Counted from the first letter of the stretch, positions 1 to 6,594 are shown. The stretch is 6,644 nt of DNA from an uncultured Desulfobacteraceae bacterium (GCA_937982505.1 CALJLV010000158.1:1-6644); one strand, 5' to 3'. Translations and numbers: made by a program. Notes: generated from the letters alone by a model not told the origin.

Positions 1-45
1 GATTGACTGACGTGACTGGAGTTCAGACGTGTGCTCTTCCGATCT
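1..45 (+). other. Illumina TruSeq Read 2 / i7-side adapter contamination
   Basis: Bases 12-45 match the standard Illumina TruSeq Read 2 adapter (34 bases, ending in GCTCTTCCGATCT) without a mismatch. Bases 4-11 (TGACTGAC) sit where an 8-base i7 index would be, and bases 1-3 (GAT) match the end of the P7 sequence before the index. This is synthetic sequence, not genome. Translated in frame 3 it adds about 15 false residues, including the familiar adapter peptide TGVQTCALPI, to the front of the first gene. True genomic sequence begins at base 46. Confidence 0.98.
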
Positions 46-1052
46 TCCACGCCCGGATCCGGGACGAAGTCGGCCATCCGCTCCAAAGCGCCATGCTCGG
101 CAAGGTGCTGGCCAACCGGCGCCTTTTTCACCGCCTGCTGCGGGCCGCCCGGGTGGCCCAGAAACCGGTGACCGGCGGTACGGCCTACATCCGCCATTTG
201 CCCATGATCTTTGCCGGGGAGCACAACTTCCGGGTGCTGCCGGCCATCGCCGAAGTGCCGTTCCGGGACCGCTGGCCGGCCCTGCGGCCCCGGGTGGACC
301 GGCCGTGCTGGCGCGTGGCGCTTTTTTCCGGCTGCGTCCAGGACTTTGTCTACCCCGAGCAGCTCGAGGCCGGTCTCCAGGCGATGGCGGGTCTCGGCAT
401 CCAGGTGGAATTTCCCATGGGCCAGAGCTGCTGCGGCCTGCCGGTGCAGATGATGGGGGAAAAGGAGGCCGCCCGCCGGGTGGCCCTGCAGAACATGGAC
501 GCCGTGGCGGCCGGCCGGTTCGACTACATCGTCACCCTCTGCGCCTCGTGCGCCTCGCACCTGGCCCACGGCTATCCCAGGCTCTTTGCCGCCGAGCCGG
601 ACTTGAAACAGCGGGCCGAGGCCTTTGCCGGCAAGGTGATCCCTTTCAGCACCTTTTTGAGCCGGGTCGTCCAGGTCGGCCCGGCGGTCTTCCGATCCGA
701 ACCCGTGAGGACCACCTACCATGCGCCGTGCCACCTGTGTCGGGGCATGGATGAACACGAGGCGCCCAAGCGGCTGCTCCAAACCGCCGGGATGGCGTTC
801 GTGCCCGCCGCCGAGGAAGAGACCTGCTGCGGCTTCGGCGGGACCTACTCGAGCAAGTTTCCCCGGATTTCATCTCAGATTCTGGCACTGAAACTGGCCG
901 ATGCGGCCAAGACCGGCGCCCGCGTCCTGGTGACCGAATGCCCCGGCTGCGTCATGCAGCTTCGGGGCGGGGCGCGCAAGGCCGGGATGCCTGTCGAGGT
1001 GGTGCATCTGGCCGAGGTGCTGGCCGCCTCGCGGAACCCGGCTGGCGGCTGA
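46..1052 (+). CDS. ldhH: LdhH-like L-lactate dehydrogenase Fe-S subunit, C-terminal part (5' end missing)
   Basis: The visible 334 residues (first whole codon at 48, stop TGA at 1050) are the C-terminal half of an iron-sulfur oxidoreductase. Two cysteine-rich CCG domains are complete: C96, C128-C129-G130, C165-x2-C168, then C228, C260-C261-G262, C298-x2-C301. These fit the CX31CCGX34-35CXXC pattern of LutA/GlcF/HdrB-type proteins, which bind a cubane or non-cubane cluster. Residues 1-85, with GGTAYIRHLP and FAGEHNFRVLPAIAEVPFRDRWP-like segments, resemble the C-terminal tail of LutB. LutB tail followed by LutA domains is the order in the roughly 700-residue LdhH fusion of Desulfobacterota, which passes electrons from lactate toward quinone or other carriers. 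The missing N-terminal half should hold the LUD domain and two 4Fe-4S motifs. A separate LutA-like or GlcF-like protein is the alternative, but the LutB-like tail argues against it. The truncation is caused by adapter at the contig edge. Confidence 0.8.
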
Positions 1053-1076
1053 TGCCTGCCAGAAAGGTCCACCGTC

Positions 1077-2132
1077 CTATCCCGCCGCGGCGTAGAGGGC
1101 GCCCGCCAGCATCAGGCTCAGAATCCGGTATCCCTGGCCCGCAAGGAGCAGGGCGGCGCCCAGACGGGGAGTGAAAATGCCCATGTAGTGCGGCAGTTGA
1201 TGGCGCAGGGCGCGGATCGGAAAGGCGATCACGTTGCCGATGAGCAGGGCCAGGGCCGTTTGCTTGACACTTAGAACCCCGGCCTCCATGAGGGCTCCGG
1301 CAGCGGCAAAACCCGAGGTGAATTCGGCCATGAACCCGAGGACCACCATGGAAAGGGATTCCACCGGCACCAGGCGGGTCAGGAACGTTTCGGCCACCAG
1401 ATCCTGGGCCACCTCGAAAAGCCCCAGGCGGTGAAGCAGAAAAACCCCGATGTAGACGGGCACCACCCAGACGGCCACCATGGCCAGGCGGCGGGGCAGG
1501 CGGCGGGCGACGCCGGAGCGAATCTGCGTCCAGTCCTTGCGGACGTTCGGCGCCGGGGATGCACCGGTTATGGGCGGGGTCTGGGATTCGGCCGGCAGAA
1601 ACAGGCGCCCGTATGCCAGCAGTGCGGCGCAGCGCGCCACCAGGGCCGCGAAGGTCAACCCGAAGTAGAGGATGCCGGCCCTTCCGGTGAGCGAGAGGAC
1701 CACGAAGAGCGTGGTGGGCAGATGGAGAAAATAGGCTGGAAACTGGGCCAGCAGATTGGCCATGAAGAGCCGTCGCCGGTCGATGTGTCCCTGCCGGTAA
1801 AATTCCAGCAGCATGGCGTTGGCCGCGGTGCCCGAGAAAAATGCGGTGGTAAAGGCCGCGCCGCAGTGGTCTCCCAGACGGCCGAAGCGAAAGGCCGGCC
1901 GGGCCACCACCGCCAGCTGGTGGACCCATCCGGTGGCTTCGATGATCTGGCCGGCCACGAGGCCGACGGTGATCATCCCCAGGAGGCGGATCAGGGGCCA
2001 GAGCAGCCGCCGGGCCGTTTCGGCCGCCGTCAAATCCGGGATCACGGCATGGCTCACGGCCAGCAGGATTATGGAAACGGTCAGGCTGACGGTCAGCGGG
2101 ACACGGGGCAGATCAGGGCTGGGGGACTTCAT
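1077..2132 (-). CDS. GATE-domain (nucleoside recognition) integral membrane protein
   Basis: This is a 351-residue polytopic membrane protein of the GATE / nucleoside-recognition type, related to spore maturation and FeoB/CNT gate domains. Roughly nine hydrophobic stretches are visible, at about 13-31, 44-62, 89-108, 130-148, 152-174, 217-234, 250-270, 282-296 and 324-350. There are two related halves: one around residues 93-110 (TTAFFSGTAANAMLLEF) and one around 256-275 (GFMAEFTSGFAAAGALMEAG), separated by a charged loop at 180-215. A conserved-looking RALRHQLPHYMGIF segment follows the second half. The ATG overlaps the end of cbiL by 20 bases; AGGA lies 12 bases upstream, a weak Shine-Dalgarno, so translational coupling is likely. 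It is the last gene of the cobalamin operon and converges on the ldhH-like gene. The substrate is unknown. Family membership is fairly sure; a role in moving a tetrapyrrole, corrinoid or nucleoside-like piece is inference from context only. Confidence 0.75.
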   Translation of the reverse strand: MKSPSPDLPRVPLTVSLTVSIILLAVSHAVIPDLTAAETARRLLWPLIRLLGMITVGLVAGQIIEATGWVHQLAVVARPAFRFGRLGDHCGAAFTTAFFSGTAANAMLLEFYRQGHIDRRRLFMANLLAQFPAYFLHLPTTLFVVLSLTGRAGILYFGLTFAALVARCAALLAYGRLFLPAESQTPPITGASPAPNVRKDWTQIRSGVARRLPRRLAMVAVWVVPVYIGVFLLHRLGLFEVAQDLVAETFLTRLVPVESLSMVVLGFMAEFTSGFAAAGALMEAGVLSVKQTALALLIGNVIAFPIRALRHQLPHYMGIFTPRLGAALLLAGQGYRILSLMLAGALYAAAG

Positions 2133-2850
2133 CCGTCGCCGGTTTCCTGGAGAGAATCAGGGTCCAGTAGGAGGCCCGGCGCGCGGCGAACTGGCGCAGA
2201 TTGCGCGTGACTTCCTGCTCGGGCAGGCTGCAGCGGGTCACTCCGACGCTGGACTCCAGGCGGCCGGCCTCGTCCAGGGCCTCCACGATGTCCTCCACGT
2301 TGCGGTAGGCCTTGAGAAAGACCACCGTATCCGGTGCGGCCGCGCAGCGGCGCAGATGATCCCCTCCCTCGGCGCCGGAAAGGACCAGCAGTGATTCTTC
2401 GGCCTCCACCAGCGGCGTGTTGAGGCTGGCGGCAGCCGCCTGGTAGCTGGTGATCCCCGGGACGCTGATCACCGGCAGATGAGGGGCCAGGCGCTGGACC
2501 TCGCGCAGGAGGTACCCGTAGGTGGAATAGGTCATGCTGTCGCCCAGGGTGATGAAGGCCACCTTGCGGCCCTGCTCCATTTCCCCGATGACGATGCGGG
2601 CATTGGCGGTCCAGGCCGCCTGTCTTTCCGTCTCGTCCGCCGTCATGGGAAACTTGAGCATGTGAATCGGGGTCAGATCCGGGATGTGGGCCCGGGCGAT
2701 GCTCACCGCCAGGCTGTAGCTGTTCTTGCTGGAAGCGGCCGCGTAGACCACATCGACGCTGTTGAGCACCCGGGCGGCCTTGAGAGTGATCAGTTCCGGA
2801 TCTCCGGGGCCGACCCCCAGACCGTACAAGATTCCGCGTTGCTGCACCAT
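2113..2850 (-). CDS. cbiL: Cobalt-factor II / precorrin-2 C20-methyltransferase
   Basis: CbiL/CobI transfers a methyl group from S-adenosylmethionine to C20 of cobalt-factor II (anaerobic route) or precorrin-2 (aerobic route), giving the factor III / precorrin-3A intermediate of cobalamin synthesis in the cytoplasm. The 245-residue protein matches the family length and has its tetrapyrrole-methylase signatures: GLGVGPGDPELITLKAARVL at 10-29, LGDSMTYSTYGYL at 102-114 and VPGITSYQAAAA at 130-141. The chosen ATG at 2850 directly precedes the conserved N-terminus and has AGGAG five bases upstream. The open frame runs back to 3045, but that part is antisense-like noise inside the binding-protein gene. 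A CbiK chelatase in the same operon makes cobalt-sirohydrochlorin the expected substrate, so I use the anaerobic name cbiL. The gene starts 16 bases after the binding-protein stop and overlaps the GATE gene by 20 bases. Confidence 0.93.
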   Translation of the reverse strand: MVQQRGILYGLGVGPGDPELITLKAARVLNSVDVVYAAASSKNSYSLAVSIARAHIPDLTPIHMLKFPMTADETERQAAWTANARIVIGEMEQGRKVAFITLGDSMTYSTYGYLLREVQRLAPHLPVISVPGITSYQAAAASLNTPLVEAEESLLVLSGAEGGDHLRRCAAAPDTVVFLKAYRNVEDIVEALDEAGRLESSVGVTRCSLPEQEVTRNLRQFAARRASYWTLILSRKPATDEVPQP

Positions 2851-2855
2851 TGTCG

Positions 2856-2860
2856 CTCCT
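2856..2860 (-). promoter_or_regulatory. Shine-Dalgarno site that fixes the cbiL start
   Basis: Read on the minus strand this is AGGAG, five bases before the ATG at 2850. It is the strongest ribosome site in this frame and selects that ATG over more upstream starts in the same open frame. It lies in the 16-base gap after the binding-protein stop codon, so cbiL can be initiated independently within the operon. Confidence 0.75.
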
Positions 2861-2866
2861 GTGAAG

Positions 2867-3844
2867 TTATGGCGGGCCCTGGCGGCGCGGCGCGGTGTCC
2901 AGACCGTCCGGCTCCACGAAAAGTTGCGGATAGAGGATTCGCCCGATCTGCCGCATCCCCTCGATGAGACGGGGGGTGGGCCGGGCCACCAGCCGTTCGT
3001 CCACCAGAAAGACCCGGCCCTCGCGCACGGCCCGGACGGCGCCAAAGCCCGGTTCGTTCAGGATCTGCGCCCGGGTCACGGGATTCATGGGACCGGCCTG
3101 GGCCAGGTAGACGTCGATAGTCTCGCCCCGGGCCATGATCCGTTCCTTGCCGTAGTTGGCGATGTTGGTGCCCCGGCTGGGAACCGCATCTTCGGCCACG
3201 TTGACCGCACCGAGCACGGTCAGGGCGAAAAGAGGCATCGCGCCGGGCGAGAAGGTCTTCATCTTGTCGTGGATGGACTCGAAAAAGACCCGCGGCGCCG
3301 TCCTCGCGCCTTTGATCCGATCGGTGATGGCCGCCGTTTCCGAGCGGAAACGGGCCACCAGGGTCCGGCCCGCCGGCCCGTCGCCCACCAGCACACCCAG
3401 CGCCTCCCAGTAGACGTACATCTGTTCGATGTCGGCCGGCTGCAGGCTGACCACCGTGATTCCCGACTGCTCCAGGCGGCGGATGAGGTGGGGATAGGCC
3501 CGGTCGATCATGGGCCGGCTTAGCACGAGGTCCGGGCGGGCCGCCAGGAATTTTTCCGGGTCGTCGCGGTAGGAAAAGACCGGCAGGCGACTTGCCGCCG
3601 GCGGATCGTCCGACTGGGGCGATACGCCCACCAGGCGCTGCCCGTGGCCCAGGGCGAAGAGGTTGGCCGTGTGGGCCCCGTACAGGGCGATGATGCGCTC
3701 GAAGGGCCGCTCCACGGTGATGCGCCGTCCGGCCTGGTCCTCGATGGCGGTGTCGGACACCACGCGGATCAGCGCAAATCCGGTTCCCGACGCCGGAGGC
3801 GGGAACCCTAGAACCAGAACCATCAAGGCGATCCAGGGCTTCAT
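2867..3844 (-). CDS. Periplasmic substrate-binding protein of a BtuF/FecB-type ABC importer
   Basis: This 325-residue protein is the periplasmic capture component of the importer encoded just upstream. The N-terminus (MKPWIALMVLVLGFPPPASG) looks like a Sec signal peptide without a lipobox cysteine, so a soluble periplasmic protein is expected. The mature part has the class III binding-protein opening: EDQAGRRITVERPFERIIAL at about 35-54, then LFALGHGQRLVGVS at 62-75. DPEKFLAARPDLVL follows at 95-108, with a long linking helix in the middle and a C-lobe ending in GRILYPQLF. In BtuF a glutamate in each lobe docks on permease arginines. Here the N-lobe position looks like Ala60 (in GAHTANLF), while the C-lobe one is probably Glu234 (in YGKERIMA). 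Its ATG overlaps the ATPase stop as ATGA, with no clear Shine-Dalgarno, which implies coupled translation. Ligand is not certain: a corrinoid, cobalt-tetrapyrrole, haem or siderophore all fit the family; the neighbours favour a cobalt-tetrapyrrole or corrinoid. Confidence 0.85.
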   Translation of the reverse strand: MKPWIALMVLVLGFPPPASGTGFALIRVVSDTAIEDQAGRRITVERPFERIIALYGAHTANLFALGHGQRLVGVSPQSDDPPAASRLPVFSYRDDPEKFLAARPDLVLSRPMIDRAYPHLIRRLEQSGITVVSLQPADIEQMYVYWEALGVLVGDGPAGRTLVARFRSETAAITDRIKGARTAPRVFFESIHDKMKTFSPGAMPLFALTVLGAVNVAEDAVPSRGTNIANYGKERIMARGETIDVYLAQAGPMNPVTRAQILNEPGFGAVRAVREGRVFLVDERLVARPTPRLIEGMRQIGRILYPQLFVEPDGLDTAPRRQGPP

Positions 3845-4620
3845 GGCGCCACGCGAAAAACCACGTGCCGGCTGCCGCTTTCGGGGTCGCGCGCCACTCG
3901 GGCATCGACCTCGAAAAGCCGCCGGATGTTGGCGGCGGTGAGCACCTCGGCCGTCGGTCCGGCGGTCACCAGGCGTCCCTGCTTGAGCAGGAGCAATTCG
4001 TCGCAGAACAGGGCCGCCAGATTCAGATCCTGGAGTACGGCCACGGCGGTTTTGCCCTCCTGCCGCACGCTGCGGCGCACCTGGCCCAGAACGGCCAGGG
4101 CATGGTTGACATCCAGGTTCGAGGTGGCCTCGTCGAGAAAAAGCCAGGCGGCGTCCTGAGCCAGGGCCCGGGCGATGACCACCCGCTGGCGCTCACCGCC
4201 GCTCAGCTCGCTCACCAGGCGGCCGCGAAAGGCCGCGATCCCGGTGCGCGCCATGGCGGCGTCCACCCGTTGCCAGTCGGCCACGCCGGCGCGGGCAAAA
4301 CGACCCAGATGGGGATAGCGGCCCATCATGACCACCTCTTCGACCCGGAAGGGGAAATTGATGTAGAAATCCTGGGGGACCAGGGCCAATTCACGCGACA
4401 GGCGCCTTCGCCCGTGGCTCTCGATGGGCTGTTGACGGTAGAGGATCCTGCCGTGGGCGGGCCGACGATGGCCTGCCAGAAGGTCGAGCAAGGTGCTCTT
4501 GCCGCACCCGTTGGGCCCCACCAGGCCGTAGAAGCGTCCCGCTTCCAGGGCGAAATCCAGCCCCTCCAGGACCGTTCTGGTCCCGTAGGCAAAGGAGAGG
4601 TTTTCAATGCGGAAGCTCAC
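3841..4620 (-). CDS. ABC importer ATPase, BtuD/FecE type, with Gln in place of the switch histidine
   Basis: This ATPase powers the FecCD-class importer from the cytoplasmic side. Taking the GTG at 4620 gives 259 residues, the usual size. Motifs in order: Walker A GPNGCGKST at 35-43, Q-loop Gln83 in VPQDFYINFPF, signature LSGGERQR at 139-146, Walker B AWLFLDE at 158-164 with Glu164 as catalytic base, D-loop SNLD at 167-170. The next motif is normally HDLN with a switch histidine; here it reads VLQDLNLA with Gln197 (codon CAG, bases 4032-4030), an uncommon change at a near-invariant position. The GTG forms a GTGA overlap with the permease stop and has GGAGG three bases upstream. An ATG at 4665 in the same frame would add 15 non-conserved residues and overlap the permease by 49 bases, so I reject it. 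The stop overlaps the binding-protein ATG by four bases. Substrate is set by the partner proteins and remains inferred. Confidence 0.9.
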   Translation of the reverse strand: MSFRIENLSFAYGTRTVLEGLDFALEAGRFYGLVGPNGCGKSTLLDLLAGHRRPAHGRILYRQQPIESHGRRRLSRELALVPQDFYINFPFRVEEVVMMGRYPHLGRFARAGVADWQRVDAAMARTGIAAFRGRLVSELSGGERQRVVIARALAQDAAWLFLDEATSNLDVNHALAVLGQVRRSVRQEGKTAVAVLQDLNLAALFCDELLLLKQGRLVTAGPTAEVLTAANIRRLFEVDARVARDPESGSRHVVFRVAP

Positions 4621-5681
4621 GCTCCTCCGATGGCCGCCATCTGGCGCCGCCGAAAGATCACGCAAAAGACCGGACCGCCGATGAGGGCCGTGAGCACTCC
4701 GATGGGCACCTCCGAGGGGAGCACGGCCCGGGTGAGGGTGTCGGCCGCCAGCATGAGCAGGGCCCCGGCGAGGGCCGCAAGGGGCAGCAGGCCGCGGTGG
4801 TCGGGCCCGGCCAGGGCGCGCATCATGTGGGGCACCAGCAGCCCCACAAAGCCGATGATCCCCGAGACCGAAACGCAGACCGCGGCCATCAGGGAGGCGG
4901 CGCCCAGCAGTATCAGCGTCAGGCGCCCGGTGTCGACCCCCAAAGACGCGGCGCTGCGCTCGCCCAGGGCCAGCAGGTTGAGGTCCCGGGCAAAGTAGAG
5001 GGCCGCCAACAGGCCGCCGATGGCCGTGGCCAGGGTCAGTCCGGCATCGGGCCAGGTCTTGGCGGCGAAGCTGCCCATGAGCCAGAAGACGATTACCGAG
5101 ACCTGCTCGTCGGCCAGATATTTCAGGAAGCTGAGGGCCGCGGCCAGGATGGCCGCCACGATGACCCCGGAAAGGATCAGGTTGTTCGAGGAAAACCCGC
5201 CCCCCGAGGCCGACAGGTAGATGACGGCCGCCAGGGTGGCACCGGCTCCGCCAAAGGCGAAGAGGGGCACCGAGAACTGGCCCAAGGCGCCGATGTTGAG
5301 CAGCAGGGCCACGGCCGCACCGAAGGCCGCGCCGGCCGAAACCCCCAGGGTGTAAGGGTCCGCCAGCGGATTGCGCAGGATCCCCTGGAAAACGGTTCCG
5401 GAAAGGGCCAGGGCCGCCCCCACGGCCGCGGCGGTGAGAATCCGGGGCAGGCGCACGTCCAGCACCACGGCGGGCAGGAGCGGATCCATGCCGGCCAGCC
5501 GGGACGGATCATCCAGAAGGCGGGCCGCCAGGATCCGGCCCACGTCCCCGGGGCCGATGGGCACGAACCCCAGACCGCTGGAGACGATCACGGCGGCCAG
5601 CAGGGCGGCACCGAGCAGTACGGACCAGAAAAGGAAGCGGGCCAGAGGGCGCCGGGATCGGGGGATGGATTGCGGTGTCAT
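4617..5681 (-). CDS. ABC importer permease, BtuC/FecD (FecCD) family
   Basis: This 354-residue membrane protein forms the transport channel, as a homodimer in this family. About ten hydrophobic segments are present, starting at 16-40 after a basic N-terminus. Family signatures are clear: RLPRIL at 77-82, GTVFQGILRNPLADPYTLG at 95-113, LGERSAASLGVD at 239-250 (near the ATPase contact), GIIGFVGLLVPHMMR at 274-288 and PSEVPIGVLTALIGGPVF at 322-339. It begins 60 bases after the cbiK stop; there is no strong Shine-Dalgarno. The ATG is preceded by an imperfectly understood leader with a 10-base direct repeat and a four-codon open frame. The stop TGA overlaps the GTG of the ATPase. Cobalamin, cobalt-tetrapyrrole, haem or ferric-siderophore import are all possible for the family. 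CbiK and CbiL on either side of the transporter genes favour a corrinoid or tetrapyrrole cargo, which is inference. Confidence 0.9.
   Translation of the reverse strand: MTPQSIPRSRRPLARFLFWSVLLGAALLAAVIVSSGLGFVPIGPGDVGRILAARLLDDPSRLAGMDPLLPAVVLDVRLPRILTAAAVGAALALSGTVFQGILRNPLADPYTLGVSAGAAFGAAVALLLNIGALGQFSVPLFAFGGAGATLAAVIYLSASGGGFSSNNLILSGVIVAAILAAALSFLKYLADEQVSVIVFWLMGSFAAKTWPDAGLTLATAIGGLLAALYFARDLNLLALGERSAASLGVDTGRLTLILLGAASLMAAVCVSVSGIIGFVGLLVPHMMRALAGPDHRGLLPLAALAGALLMLAADTLTRAVLPSEVPIGVLTALIGGPVFCVIFRRRQMAAIGGA
4622..4628 (-). promoter_or_regulatory. Shine-Dalgarno site that fixes the GTG start of the ATPase gene
   Basis: The minus strand reads GGAGGAG, with GGAGG ending three bases before the GTG at 4620. 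It lies inside the last codons of the permease gene. Together with the GTGA stop-start overlap it supports the GTG over the ATG 45 bases further upstream, and suggests coupled translation of permease and ATPase. Confidence 0.7.
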
Positions 5682-5710
5682 ATCGGCTTCATGTCGTTTG
5701 ATATCGGCTT
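5680..5710 (-). repeat. 10-base direct repeat, 21-base period, overlapping the permease start
   Basis: AAGCCGATAT (minus strand) occurs exactly at 5710-5701 and again at 5689-5680. The period is 21 bases, about two helical turns. The downstream copy runs into the permease ATG. It lies in the 60-base cbiK-permease gap, the longest gap in the operon. It may be a short tandem duplication or a protein or RNA control site; chance cannot be excluded for a repeat this short. Confidence 0.5.
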
Positions 5711-5741
5711 GTGTGCCGGTCCGGCGGAACGCGACCCTTGG

Positions 5742-6594
5742 CTACTCCATCCGGGCCAGCGCCGCCCCCAGGTGGTCCACCCAGATGCGCACGATCCCGT
5801 CGTACTCGGCCGTGCCTTTCATCACCGGCAGGCAAGCGATGCCGGCGGCGCTGAGCACCGATTTCCAGGAATCCGCCTCGTTTCCGGCCAGGTCGTTCAG
5901 GGCATGGTCCCCGGCCACCGACATGAAAGGAATCAGGTAGGCGGTGGTGATGCGGCGATCGGTGAGGGTGTCGCGGATCTCCTCGATGGATGGGGCCCCT
6001 TCCACCGCCCCCACGAAGATGTTGGGATCCTTGCGTTGGAAGTGATAGGCCAGGGCCGCGTAAGCGGCGTTGGCCGGATGCGGGGTGCCGTGGCCCATGA
6101 GCACCACGGCCGCGTCCGGTTTTCGCTGGGGCGGGATCTGTTCGATCATGGCCGCCACCACCCGCTGCAGGTCGCCGTCGGAGGCCAGCAGGGGCAGCCC
6201 GACCTGGATTTGCTGGAATCCGCCGGCCATGCGGCCGAAGGCCAGAGCGTTGCGCTGCAGGTCGTGAAACTCCTCGCCGGCGATGGTGTGCAGTGACTGC
6301 ACGGCCACGTGGGTAAAGCCCTCGTCCATCAGGCGCGCCAGGGCCATTTCCGGCGAGTCGAGAAGCTGGCCCTGCGGGGCCAGCTTGTGGCGGATGGTCC
6401 GGGAGGTATAGGCCCAGCGCACCGGGATCTGGGGATAGGCGGCCTTGACCCGGGCGTCGATGCCGTCGAAGACCTTGCGGGCCTCGGGCACGCTGGTGCC
6501 GAAGGCCACCAGCAGGATTGCCTTTCGGGGCGACGCCGGCTTGCCTTGGGCACCGGCCAGGGTCGCCGCAGGCAGCGCGGCGCACCCAAGGAGC
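5742..6594 (-). CDS. cbiK: Exported sirohydrochlorin cobaltochelatase CbiK (CbiK-P type), start missing
   Basis: CbiK inserts Co2+ into sirohydrochlorin, the step that commits the tetrapyrrole to the anaerobic cobalamin pathway. The 283 visible residues end at TAG 5742 and run off the insert at 6594. The catalytic domain starts at KAILLVAFGTS (residues 24-34). Likely metal ligands are His168 (MGHGTPHP), Glu198 (GAVEGAP) and His230 (SVAGDHALND). The 62-residue spacing of the two histidines equals that of His145/His207 in the Salmonella enzyme, as I recall it. Before the domain lies LLGCAALPAATLAGAQG, the tail of a signal peptide with a probable AGA cleavage site; LLGC could instead be a lipobox. 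This marks the periplasmic CbiK-P variant known from Desulfovibrio. His110 (GEEFHDL) sits at the relative position of the reported haem ligand of that protein. A GTG at 6509 in this frame is Val29 inside the conserved strand, so it is not the start. First visible gene of the operon; adapter removes the start codon. Confidence 0.92.

Noticed and set aside
29..754. Plus-strand frame of 241 residues starting MCSSDLP.
   Set aside because: Its start lies in the adapter and the rest is an out-of-frame shadow of the ldhH-like gene.
1042..1062. Hairpin of seven pairs (one G-U) with a seven-base loop across the ldhH-like stop codon, as a terminator.
   Set aside because: No T-run follows on either strand, and short hairpins of this strength are common by chance in such GC-rich sequence.
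2851..3045. N-terminal extension of cbiL by 65 residues.
   Set aside because: The extension is unlike the family, lies wholly inside the binding-protein gene, and a good AGGAG precedes the ATG at 2850.
4621..4665. ATG start for the ATPase gene at 4665.
   Set aside because: It adds 15 non-conserved residues and a 49-base overlap; the GTG at 4620 has GGAGG upstream and a GTGA coupling overlap.
5703..5720. Hairpin in the cbiK-permease gap as an attenuator or terminator.
   Set aside because: Only four strong pairs plus a wobble and one A-T pair, with no T-run.
4797..6296. 499-residue plus-strand open frame antisense to the permease and cbiK.
   Set aside because: Low-complexity G/Q/H/R-rich translation typical of antisense frames in GC-rich genes; no motif and it opposes two clear genes.
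5689..6585. 298-residue minus-strand frame beginning at 6585.
   Set aside because: It is a shifted shadow of cbiK: proline, glycine and arginine rich with no family motif, while the other frame contains all CbiK signatures.
46..6594. CRISPR array, tRNA, rRNA, insertion sequence or phage genes.
   Set aside because: No regularly spaced repeats, RNA gene signatures, terminal inverted repeats or transposase/phage motifs were seen; the insert is fully occupied by seven metabolic and transport genes.
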